A stretch of DNA of 16,921 nt from Flavobacterium psychrophilum (GTDB lineage: Bacteria; Bacteroidota; Bacteroidia; Flavobacteriales; Flavobacteriaceae), in NCBI GenBank assembly GCA_003243255.1, contig QFQM01000096.1:1-16921 (forward strand), given 5' to 3'. The translations under genes were made by a program, and so were the position numbers. A model generated the notes under the pieces. That model ran no database searches. It had not been told where the DNA came from and saw nothing but the letters and a program-made list of their open reading frames with translations. Shown piece after piece: positions 7,565-15,600 of this stretch (position 1 is its first letter; every line of letters begins with the position of its first letter).

Positions 7565-7572
7565 CAAATGTA
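7565..7572 (-). promoter_or_regulatory. TACATTTG -7 box upstream of the MlaD gene
   Basis: The minus strand reads TACATTTG, a full match to the Bacteroidetes -7 element TAnnTTTG. It places the transcript start near 7558-7560, about 12 nt before the TTG codon at 7546. A TTTG that could serve as -33 lies 14 bp further upstream (7587-7590), which is shorter than usual. Confidence 0.5.
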
Positions 7573-7605
7573 GGACAATAATTTTACAAAAATGTGAATA
7601 ATACT

Positions 7606-7617
7606 CTAAAGCTTTAG
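7606..7617. repeat. 12-bp perfect palindrome after the amidase gene
   Basis: CTAAAGCTTTAG is a perfect palindrome lying 3 bp past the amidase stop codon and upstream of the MlaD promoter box. It has no loop, so it is a poor hairpin but a possible protein-binding site. In AT-rich DNA it may also be chance. Confidence 0.35.
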
Positions 7618-7619
7618 TA

Positions 7620-8753
7620 CTAATTTTTCTTCAGTGCTTCTTCAATTTTTATTCTTTTCCCGTCCTTAAAGGGAACTATAAATGCCGACGTATAACCTTT
7701 GGCCTTAGCTTCAGCCAATAGCGTTTTTGCCTCATTATAACTTGTAGTTTCGCCATAGTAATATTTTATTACTGACGAAGACGCATCTTTCGATATATTT
7801 TTAAGTCCGTTAAAGTTAGACGGAACAAGTTCTAACGTTTTACCGCTCGCAGCAATCTGTACCTTGAAAATAGGATCATCAGAAGAAGATGCGGCCACTG
7901 CAGGAGTGTTTTTCACAGGCTTATCTTCAGCCTTTGACTTAGGCTCATTCTTTTCAACCGGCTCTTTATAGTCATTATCAGCAACGCTGCTTCCGCCTGC
8001 AAAATATTCTTTCTTGTAGCTAAGAATAGCTTTAGCGATTGCTTCAGCAAGCTCATCCTGCCCTGAATCAGAATTCAGGTACTCACCTTCCGGCTTGTAT
8101 GATAAAAATCCAAGTTCGATAAGTATACTTGGCATAGCGGTTTTATGGAGCACCCAGAACGGAGCTCTTTTCACACCTCTTTTTTTCCTTTTAAGATCAT
8201 CTGTAAAATTTTCTTCAATCCTGCTGGCAAGATCGATACTCTGATCCCTGTAAGCTTCCTGCTGGATTGTAATGCCTACAATTGACTCCGGTGAGTCAGG
8301 ATTGAACCCTGCATATTTTACCTTATGATCTTTTTCAAGATTAATTACCTCATTCTCTTTTTTGGCAACCTCTAAGTTGGAAGCACTCTTGGTACTATCA
8401 AAAATAAAGGTCTCCGTTCCAAAAGCAACCTTTTTAGCTTCACCATTACAGTGAATGGAAACAAAAATATTAGCTTTTGCTTTGTTTGCTATTTCAGGCC
8501 TTTCGGCAAGTTCGATAAAAACATCCGTCTTTCTTGTAAACACCACATCTACAGACTGGTCTTTTTCTAATATCTTCCCGACCTTAAGCGCTACGTTCAG
8601 CGCTATGTTTTTTTCTATAAAATCATGATAAATAGCACCGTAATCCTTTCCGCCGTGCCCCGGATCAAGAACCACTTTAAACTTAGAGCCGTTTTGTGCC
8701 GAAGTAAGGCTGCAAAAAGCAATAAATGTAAAAAAAGCTAGTTTTAGTTTCAT
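7620..8753 (-). CDS. Secreted N-acetylmuramoyl-L-alanine amidase (AmiC-type) with SPOR-like tail
   Basis: This 377-residue protein starts at ATG 8751-8753, which gives the signal peptide MKLKLAFFTFIAFCSLTSAQ; two upstream ATGs would add six residues ahead of it. Residues about 25-250 are an Amidase_3 domain with zinc ligands H33 (DPGHGGKD), E47 (HDFIEKN) and H101 (SIHCN) and catalytic E213 (LIELGFLS). An insert at about 118-172 resembles the regulatory helix region of E. coli AmiA/B/C, which blocks the active site until an activator binds. A low-complexity linker rich in K, E, P and A (about 255-293) precedes a SPOR-like domain (about 294-372, with KVQIAASG and KGYTSAFIVPF), a fold that binds denuded glycan at septa. 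It should cleave the peptide from MurNAc during daughter-cell separation. It is divergent from lptD, with 134 bp between the starts. Confidence 0.92.
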   Translation of the reverse strand: MKLKLAFFTFIAFCSLTSAQNGSKFKVVLDPGHGGKDYGAIYHDFIEKNIALNVALKVGKILEKDQSVDVVFTRKTDVFIELAERPEIANKAKANIFVSIHCNGEAKKVAFGTETFIFDSTKSASNLEVAKKENEVINLEKDHKVKYAGFNPDSPESIVGITIQQEAYRDQSIDLASRIEENFTDDLKRKKRGVKRAPFWVLHKTAMPSILIELGFLSYKPEGEYLNSDSGQDELAEAIAKAILSYKKEYFAGGSSVADNDYKEPVEKNEPKSKAEDKPVKNTPAVAASSSDDPIFKVQIAASGKTLELVPSNFNGLKNISKDASSSVIKYYYGETTSYNEAKTLLAEAKAKGYTSAFIVPFKDGKRIKIEEALKKN

Positions 8754-8832
8754 GTCCACTCTCATTGTCATATAGATATTATGCTGGTATTGTTATAATT
8801 ATATTTAGTGGTTAATTTTGCTAAATTTATTG

Positions 8833-8840
8833 TAAGTTTG
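8833..8840 (+). promoter_or_regulatory. TAAGTTTG -7 box for lptD
   Basis: TAAGTTTG matches the Bacteroidetes -7 consensus TAnnTTTG, 47 bp before the proposed TTG start of lptD. It would start the transcript near 8846 and leave a leader of about 42 nt. No convincing -33 element is visible at the usual spacing (a TTTTG at 8816-8820 is only 12 bp away). No equivalent box is visible for the divergent amidase gene. Confidence 0.45.
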
Positions 8841-8887
8841 ACACTTCGAAAATAAGCCACATTTTTACAAAAATAGTATTAAAACCG

Positions 8888-11593
8888 TTGCGTACAAACT
8901 TATTTCATATCGTTTTATTATCAATTTTCCTAACAATAGGAAGCTTGAAACTTTCAGCACAGGAAACCGGTACAAAAAGTATTCCGGTACCCGCTGAAAA
9001 ACAGAAGACTACCCCTCCTGTTGCTCCAAAAGAGCCCGACACTGTCGTTTCTGTTAATGAAGTTAAGGTTACCGTAAACGATACTAACAAAAAAAAGAAA
9101 AGCGGACTCGATGCCATCATCAAACGCTACGCAGAAGACTACGAAAAGGTAGATCAGGTAAAGAAAGAACTTGAACTTTACAACAAGGCTGAACTGCATT
9201 ATAAAGATATTGAACTCAAATCCGGGAAAATTATTATGAAATATGATACGGATGAGATTTTTGCAGGGAGGATAAAAGACTCCACAGGTACTTATACACA
9301 ATACCCTTATTTTAAACAGGGAAATAATGTTGTAGAAGCCGACTCCATTCACTTTAATACAAAAACCAAAAAAGCCAGGATATGGAATTCCCGTTCCGAT
9401 CAGGGAGAATTCAGGATTAAAGGAGAAATTACCAAAAGAGAAAACGACTCTGTATACTATATTAAAGGTGCACGTTTTACGACCTCAAAAAACATTGACG
9501 ATCCTGAATATTATTTTTACACCAATAAAATTAAGTTCGTACCGGGAAAAAAAGTAGTTGTAGGACCTACAATTATGTATATTGCCGACGTTCCTACTCC
9601 GTTAGGAATTCCTTTTGCCTTTTTCCCAATGTCCGACAAGGCAACCTCAGGACTCCTTATACCTACGTTTGGAAACAACAACCAACAAGGTTATTACCTT
9701 CAGAACGGAGGTTATTATTTTGCGCTTAGCGATTATTATGACTTAGCCGTTACGGGAGACTACTATACAAACGGAAGTTATGGTTTACGTTTTCAGTCCA
9801 GCTATGCTAACAAATATAAATACAGTGGTAATGTATATATAAGGTATGAAAACATTATAAACGGTGAACGTGGATTACCCGATTATCAAAGGGCAAAAAA
9901 CTACAACATCCAGTGGTCACATACCCAGGATGCAAAAGCAAATCCCAATTCAAGGTTTGCTGCCAGCGTAAACTTAGGTTCGAGTAAATATTACCAAAAC
10001 TCTTTAAGCATGGATAACATTGGCTCAAGGCTAAACAACACCCTGAGTTCATCGGTTTCTTACTCAAAGACGTTTCAAACTGTGCCACAGGTCAATTTTG
10101 CCCTTATGGCCACACATAACCAGAACACGAATACTCAGGTTATCAACATGACCTTACCTACGCTACAGGCCAGTGTAGACAGGATATATCCGTTTGCGCC
10201 CGGTGACGGGCCTAAAAAAGGTATCATCAAAAACCTGAACATTCAGTATAATGTAAAAGGAGAAAACAGGATCGCAACCACCGACTCGCTTTTCTTTAAG
10301 AGCGAAATGTTTGATAACGCCAAATTAGGAATGCAGCATTCCATCCCAATCAGTACCAACTTTAAGGTATTCAAGCATTTTAGCGTTACTGCAAGTTCCA
10401 ATTATCAGGAAACGTGGGTAGGAAATACTATTAAGAAACAATATAGTTCTGTAACTAAACAAGACACCATTATCAACCTAAAAGGATTTGATTCGTTCAG
10501 GACATACAACTTTTCTTCCAGCGTTGGTACCACCATATACGGTACATTCAGTTTTGGCGAAAACAAAAAAATCCAGGCAATCCGCCACGTAATGCGACCA
10601 AGCATATCGTATACTTATACCCCAAGTTTTGAGAGGTATTATGATGATTACGACAGTGATGCAACAGGCAGAAATCAAAAACAATATTCCAGATTTGAAA
10701 ACGGTATGTACAGTGCCCCAAGCAGAAATTATTCAAATCTTATAGGTATAGGTATTAACAATACCATAGAGGCCAAAGTAAGGAACGATGATGAAGACGA
10801 TCCTGACGCTGAACCTAAGAAAATAATGCTGCTGAACAACCTTAGCTTCAACACAAGCTATGATATGGCTGCCGATTCACTTAAATGGACTCCGCTAAGA
10901 GTATCTACAGGAACAAATCTTTTTAAGGAAAAGATGAACATTAACGTGGCTGCTACTTTAGACCCTTATGCTATAAACAATAACGGAGAGAGGATAGATG
11001 TCTTCAACATTAATAATGGCGGTAGCCTTTTCAGGATGACAAGTGCTAACGTTACCCTTAACTACTCCATTACCAGCGAAGACAGCAAAGCCGGAAACAA
11101 AGATAAAGACAGCCAGACAGCAAGAAACGGTGGCCGTGAAGATGATCTTTTCGGGCGTGCATCGAACCTTAACGATAACCGCACGAGCTTATTTGACGAT
11201 GACGACGAAGATACAGGCGCAGAGGAAGACAAGAACAAGGGAAGCTTTTTTAATGCTAAGCTTCCGTGGGATTTAAGGATAGCTTATTCATTGACCTATC
11301 TGAACAATAACCGTGAGAACAGGATATCAGGAAACTCTATAATGCTATCCGGTAATTTTGATATTACCCCGCGCTGGAAGATGGGCTTCTCATCCGGTTA
11401 TGACTTTGTACAAAAAGGTGTAACCTTTACACAACTACGTTTTGAAAGAGACCTTTTAAGCTGGAGAATGGACTTTAACTGGGTACCTACAGGGCCAAAC
11501 TCATATTGGGGCTTTTTCATAGGTATCAAGTCTTCTGTTCTTAGCGATATTAAGTATGACAAACGTCAGCTACCGGACAGGCAGTTACAGTAA
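8888..11593 (+). CDS. lptD: LptD, outer-membrane LPS assembly protein (Bacteroidetes type)
   Basis: This is a 901-residue protein with a signal peptide (residues 1-25, ending KLSAQ) read from TTG 8888; no ATG fits upstream, so TTG is the best start. A basic/proline-rich spacer (about 30-75) leads to an OstA/LptA-like periplasmic domain (about 98-230, repeated D-I-x-L / A-x-I beta elements). A beta-barrel follows, beginning near VPTPLGIPFAFFPMSD and SGLLIPTFG (about 235-262). LptD with LptE inserts lipopolysaccharide into the outer leaflet. Oddities: there is no cysteine anywhere, so the disulfides used by E. coli LptD cannot form. The barrel also carries two acidic low-complexity stretches (about 634-645 and 728-786, with DDDDEDTGAEED), probably exposed loops. 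The C-terminus ends polar (PDRQLQ), not aromatic. ridA follows after 17 bp. Confidence 0.92.
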   Translation: MRTNLFHIVLLSIFLTIGSLKLSAQETGTKSIPVPAEKQKTTPPVAPKEPDTVVSVNEVKVTVNDTNKKKKSGLDAIIKRYAEDYEKVDQVKKELELYNKAELHYKDIELKSGKIIMKYDTDEIFAGRIKDSTGTYTQYPYFKQGNNVVEADSIHFNTKTKKARIWNSRSDQGEFRIKGEITKRENDSVYYIKGARFTTSKNIDDPEYYFYTNKIKFVPGKKVVVGPTIMYIADVPTPLGIPFAFFPMSDKATSGLLIPTFGNNNQQGYYLQNGGYYFALSDYYDLAVTGDYYTNGSYGLRFQSSYANKYKYSGNVYIRYENIINGERGLPDYQRAKNYNIQWSHTQDAKANPNSRFAASVNLGSSKYYQNSLSMDNIGSRLNNTLSSSVSYSKTFQTVPQVNFALMATHNQNTNTQVINMTLPTLQASVDRIYPFAPGDGPKKGIIKNLNIQYNVKGENRIATTDSLFFKSEMFDNAKLGMQHSIPISTNFKVFKHFSVTASSNYQETWVGNTIKKQYSSVTKQDTIINLKGFDSFRTYNFSSSVGTTIYGTFSFGENKKIQAIRHVMRPSISYTYTPSFERYYDDYDSDATGRNQKQYSRFENGMYSAPSRNYSNLIGIGINNTIEAKVRNDDEDDPDAEPKKIMLLNNLSFNTSYDMAADSLKWTPLRVSTGTNLFKEKMNINVAATLDPYAINNNGERIDVFNINNGGSLFRMTSANVTLNYSITSEDSKAGNKDKDSQTARNGGREDDLFGRASNLNDNRTSLFDDDDEDTGAEEDKNKGSFFNAKLPWDLRIAYSLTYLNNNRENRISGNSIMLSGNFDITPRWKMGFSSGYDFVQKGVTFTQLRFERDLLSWRMDFNWVPTGPNSYWGFFIGIKSSVLSDIKYDKRQLPDRQLQ

Positions 11594-11610
11594 AAACAAT
11601 TCAACATATC

Positions 11611-11991
11611 ATGAAAAAAATCATCTTTACCGATAAGGCTCCCGCTCCTATCGGGCCATACAGTCAGGCCGTAGTTGCCGGAAATATGCTTTACACTTCA
11701 GGACAAATTGCGCTTCATCCTGAAACAGGCGAACTTGTTACCGGTGACATCGAAACCGAAACAAAACAGGTTATGGAAAACATGAAAGCAGTGCTTGAAG
11801 CTGCAGGAACTACATTTGAGAATGTAATCAAGTCAACAATCTTCATTAGCAACATGGATGATTTCGCGAAAATAAATGGCGTATATGGCGCTTATTTTAA
11901 CGAAAAAACCGCTCCTGCAAGAGAAACGGTTCAGGTGGCAAAACTGCCTAAAAACGTTAATGTAGAAATCTCTATGATTGTTGCGTTATAG
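11611..11991 (+). CDS. ridA: RidA family enamine/imine deaminase
   Basis: This 126-residue cytosolic protein has the full RidA pattern: IGPYSQAV near residues 14-21 (Tyr 17), YTSGQIALHPETG near 28-40, and the substrate-binding Arg 104 in APARETVQVAKLP, followed by VEISMIVAL (Glu 119). RidA hydrolyses reactive enamines and imines such as 2-aminoacrylate made by PLP enzymes, protecting them from damage; it works as a trimer. It begins 17 bp after lptD and is probably cotranscribed with it, although the functions have no obvious link. Its last 20 bp overlap the 3' end of mgsA on the other strand, so the two transcripts converge. Confidence 0.93.
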   Translation: MKKIIFTDKAPAPIGPYSQAVVAGNMLYTSGQIALHPETGELVTGDIETETKQVMENMKAVLEAAGTTFENVIKSTIFISNMDDFAKINGVYGAYFNEKTAPARETVQVAKLPKNVNVEISMIVAL

Positions 11992-12346
11992 CAATGAGAA
12001 ACAACTCTGCTGAGGCAGGGTTTGTGGCGATAGGCACACTGTGCACATCACAAACCCTGATCAGCATATTGATATCAGCTTCATGAGCATGACTTGATAA
12101 CGGGTCTTTAAAAAAGAATACCATTTTAGTCTTACCTTCCGCCACTCTTGCAGCAATCTGCGCATCACCACCCATTGGCCCCGAAAGCATCTTTTTCACC
12201 TTAAAACCGGCTTTTTCAGCCTTGCTTCCGGTTGTACCTGTTGCAATAAGCTTAATGTTCTCTTTTACAAGAATATCCTTGTGCTTATTCAGGAACTGAA
12301 CCATTTCGGCTTTCATACCGTCGTGGGCAATGATAGCGATTTCCAT
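11972..12346 (-). CDS. mgsA: Methylglyoxal synthase
   Basis: This 124-residue cytosolic protein begins MEIAIIAHDGMK. It keeps the family residues: H8 and K12 (HDGMK), GTTG (37-40), SGPMGGD with catalytic D61, FFFKDPL (D81), HEAD with H88 and D91, and IATNPASAE near the end. It converts dihydroxyacetone phosphate to methylglyoxal and phosphate, a bypass used when phosphate is short or sugar phosphates build up. It starts 5 bp after the stop of the kinase-like gene, inside an ATTT-repeat stretch (12346-12365), so the two should be cotranscribed. Its 3' end overlaps ridA by 20 bp on the opposite strand, and its coding region contains a perfect inverted repeat (12016-12059). Length is typical of short Bacteroidetes forms (E. 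coli about 150). Confidence 0.95.
   Translation of the reverse strand: MEIAIIAHDGMKAEMVQFLNKHKDILVKENIKLIATGTTGSKAEKAGFKVKKMLSGPMGGDAQIAARVAEGKTKMVFFFKDPLSSHAHEADINMLIRVCDVHSVPIATNPASAELFLIAITQQS
12016..12059. repeat. 11-bp inverted repeat with nested hairpin, inside mgsA and just past ridA
   Basis: CAGGGTTTGTG (12016-12026) and CACAAACCCTG (12049-12059) are perfect reverse complements. The 22-nt spacer contains a smaller hairpin, GCAC/GTGC around ACT (12034-12044). The hairpin begins 25 nt after the ridA stop on the plus strand, where a terminator for lptD-ridA would have to sit. It has no clear U-run after it, so a factor-dependent or stabilising role is possible. The sequence also encodes mgsA residues. 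Confidence 0.55.
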
Positions 12347-12351
12347 TTATT

Positions 12352-13203
12352 TTATTTATTTATTTCGTGGTATTCAATAAGTCCGTCAATCGGCCTTCTT
12401 AATACGTTACCAAGCTTAAGTCCGTTTTTAGAAAGCACTTCGTTAAGCTCTGCTTTCAGATAAAACGCAATAGAACCTATAAAGTGCACAGGCACATCTT
12501 TAGCATTGTCAAACTGGGTGATGTAGTTATCTACAAACACCTGCATAGCATCTACGATAAGCGCCTTAATGAAAGCATCATCTTTATGCTGTATAAGGAA
12601 TTTTGCAAATGTAGCCAGATACGCATTAGGATTAGGCTCTTTGTACAGATTGTGTTTGATTACGTCCGGATCAAGATTGTATTCTGATTCAAATTCTTTT
12701 GCCAGGTTAGCCGGCATCTTATTAAAATAATAAGCACGGATAAGATCGCGTCCAAAACGATTCCCGCTACAATCATCCATAGCAATATAGCCTAATGACT
12801 GAACTTTCTGAATCAGCTCTTCACCATCAAAATAACTGCAGTTAGATCCTGTTCCAAGGATACAGATAATTGCTTTCTCGTTATTTGGGTTAGTAGCATA
12901 AGCTGCTGCATAAGTATCTTCTTTAACGGTAATATCAGCATTTGGAAAAAATTCCTGAAAAATTCCTTTCATAAAAGTTTTCATCCTGTCTGTACCGCAT
13001 CCTGCACCATAAAAATAAAGCGCAGTAACCTCATTTCTGTTATTATAAATATCAAAACGAGCTTCAAGACGTTCTAAAGCCTCTTCCCTATCTATGACTT
13101 CAGGGCTAAGGCCAAGTGTTTGGGTGTTAAAAAGCTTGTTTCCCTCTTCATCAAGTGCAATCCAATCCGCTTTTGTAGCACCACTGTCTACTAATAATTT
13201 CAT
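12352..13203 (-). CDS. BadF/BadG-type sugar kinase-like ATPase (N-acetylglucosamine kinase-like)
   Basis: This 283-residue cytosolic protein of the ASKHA fold has a phosphate-1 loop DSGATKADW (D6), GAGCGTDR (67-73), a catalytic-type Asp in KEDTYAAAYA (D96), a phosphate-2 loop ILGTGSNC (115-122) and an IGSIAFYL adenosine region near 245. The length fits eukaryote-like GlcNAc kinases and the BadF/BadG/BcrA/BcrD ATPase family; a member in Clostridium acetobutylicum (MurK) phosphorylates GlcNAc and MurNAc. The segment MDDCSGNRFG replaces the usual GDEGSG of GlcNAc kinases, so the substrate may differ. It follows the terminator of gapA and precedes mgsA by 5 bp. It may feed amino sugars, perhaps from cell-wall recycling by the NagZ fusion, into metabolism. 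The family is clear; the substrate is not. Confidence 0.85.
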   Translation of the reverse strand: MKLLVDSGATKADWIALDEEGNKLFNTQTLGLSPEVIDREEALERLEARFDIYNNRNEVTALYFYGAGCGTDRMKTFMKGIFQEFFPNADITVKEDTYAAAYATNPNNEKAIICILGTGSNCSYFDGEELIQKVQSLGYIAMDDCSGNRFGRDLIRAYYFNKMPANLAKEFESEYNLDPDVIKHNLYKEPNPNAYLATFAKFLIQHKDDAFIKALIVDAMQVFVDNYITQFDNAKDVPVHFIGSIAFYLKAELNEVLSKNGLKLGNVLRRPIDGLIEYHEINK

Positions 13204-13213
13204 TTCTTTTGGG

Positions 13214-13232
13214 TAAGTTTGAGTTAAGTTTG
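13214..13232. repeat. Direct repeat of TAAGTTTG, 11-bp period, before the kinase-like gene
   Basis: TAAGTTTG occurs at 13214-13221 and again at 13225-13232, one helical turn apart, 10-30 bp upstream of the gene starting at 13203. It could be a two-site operator. On the plus strand each copy also matches the TAnnTTTG promoter box, pointing toward the 3' end of gapA. Confidence 0.45.
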
Positions 13233-13241
13233 TACGTTGTT

Positions 13242-13254
13242 TGTTTAGTAAACA
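13242..13254. promoter_or_regulatory. Palindrome TGTTTAGTAAACA, candidate operator
   Basis: This 13-bp perfect palindrome (single central base) lies about 40-50 bp upstream of the BadF-type gene and just beyond the direct repeat at 13214-13232. Its position in the only promoter region for the kinase-mgsA pair fits a repressor or activator site. No known factor can be named. Confidence 0.4.
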
Positions 13255-13303
13255 GCCTATTAGTGTTATATTTGGGTTAATTCGACCATAAGCTGTTACC
13301 TAT

Positions 13304-13339
13304 AAAAAACAAAGCCCCGCTTTCCTTACAAAAAGCGGG
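13304..13339 (-). terminator. Intrinsic terminator of pfkA-gapA
   Basis: On the minus strand the stem CCCGCTTT / AAAGCGGG (13316-13323 with 13332-13339, loop of 8 nt) begins 16 nt after the gapA stop. It is followed by GCTTTG and a run of six T (13309-13304). The GC-rich stem stands out in AT-rich DNA. It separates gapA from the kinase-mgsA pair. Confidence 0.85.
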
Positions 13340-13355
13340 ACAAAGTTATAAAATA

Positions 13356-14405
<1,050 letters not shown>

Positions 14406-14406
<1 letters not shown>

Positions 14407-15392
14407 TATATAGATACGATGTCTGAAACACGTATTAATTCCTTATCAATTTGAGATTTGCCTTTAACAGCCTGCTCAAGCGGCGTCAGGGCAACCTCAT
14501 CTTTTATAAGCCCTACCATGTAGTTAGACTGGCCTTCAAGCAATGTTTCTACCGCTTTAACTCCCAGCCTGCTGGCAAGAACCCTGTCAAAGCATGAAGG
14601 TGAGCCTCCACGCTGCATATGTCCTAAAATAGATACACGCACGTCATACTCCGGCATGTTCTCATCTACATATTCTTTAAGCTCAAATGCATTTTTACCA
14701 ATCCTGTCTCCCTCGGCAATCACAACGATACTTGATGATTTTCCTGAAGCTTTACTTTTTTTCAATGAATCGATTAGCCTGTCAAGTCCCATATCCTCTT
14801 CAGGAATAAGGATTTCTTCAGCACCGGCACCTATGCCTGCATTAAGCGCAATATGTCCGGCATCGCGGCCCATTACCTCGATAAAGAAAAGACGGTTGTG
14901 TGAACTGGCAGTATCTCTGATCTTATCGATAACTTCTACCACAGTATTAAGAGCTGTATCATAACCTAATGTATGGCTCGTACCATAGATATCATTATCA
15001 ATAGTACCCGGAATACCTATAACCGGAAAATTGAACTCGCTGTTGAATAAAAGTGCTCCGGTAAAACTACCGTTACCTCCTATTACTACAAGAGCATCAA
15101 TACCGTTGTTCTTTAAGTTTTCGTATGCTTTTTTTCGGCCTTCCGGAGTCATGAATTCCATCGATCTTGCCGATTTAAGAATTGTACCTCCTTTGTTTAT
15201 TATATTATTAACGCTACGGGCTCCCATTTCTTTAAAGTCACCTTCTATCATTCCCTGGTAACCTCTGTAAATACCTGCACATTCTACATTATGAAAGGCA
15301 CATGTACGAACCACGGCCCTGATGGCGGCATTCATTCCGGGTGAATCTCCCCCTGATGTTAGCACACCTATTTTTTTTATGTTAACTGACAT
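14406..15392 (-). CDS. pfkA: ATP-dependent 6-phosphofructokinase
   Basis: This 328-residue cytosolic enzyme starts MSVNIKKIGVLTSGGDSPGM and phosphorylates fructose-6-phosphate in glycolysis. Visible parts are the ATP loop SGGDSPGMNAA (13-23), IYRGYQGM, KSARSMEF, catalytic Asp in PGTIDND, EVMGRDAGHIALNAG, and the substrate segment GHMQRGGSPSCFDR. The nucleotide signature that is GGDGS in E. coli PfkA (Asp 103) reads GGNGS here, with Asn at residue 107 (codon AAC, 15072-15074). The following Gly and the Gly of PGTIDND mark it as ATP-type, not PPi-type. It lies alone after a terminator at the tamB end, so a promoter should lie within about 15393-15525, where I see no clear TAnnTTTG box. gapA follows by 48 bp. 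Confidence 0.95.
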
Positions 15393-15525
15393 TTTTTAGT
15401 ATTTGATTGTAAAATTAATAATTTTATATGGATTATTTATTCGATATTACATTCCATTATTAAATCTGCAACATTTCAAACGTTTTCGTTAATAAGTTTT
15501 TCTTAAATATCTCTTAAATAAACTT

Positions 15526-15563
15526 AAAAAGCAGGTAATTTCTCGTTGAAATCCCTGCTTTTT
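15526..15563 (-). terminator. Strong hairpin terminator between tamB and pfkA, probably bidirectional
   Basis: AAAAAGCAGG (15526-15535) pairs with CCTGCTTTTT (15554-15563). Inside, ATTTC (15538-15542) pairs with GAAAT (15548-15552) around a TCGTT loop. It lies 38 nt past the tamB stop. On the minus strand the stem is followed by T5, on the plus strand by T8, so it can work both ways. It insulates pfkA from tamB. Confidence 0.85.
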
Positions 15564-15600
15564 TTTATAAAGTAAAATTTTATAGCGTTAAAATTATCAA

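Noticed and set aside
7547..7567. MlaD start at TTG 7567
   Set aside because: This TTG is part of a TACATTTG promoter box and would lie upstream of the transcript start.
12346..12365. ATTT microsatellite as a phase-variation switch for mgsA
   Set aside because: The repeat lies at the kinase stop and in the mgsA leader; slippage would still meet a TAA at once and would not alter the mgsA frame.
15478..15485. AAACGTTT palindrome upstream of pfkA as a LacI/CcpA-like operator
   Set aside because: Only 8 bp pair and the flanks do not extend the symmetry; too short to support in AT-rich DNA.
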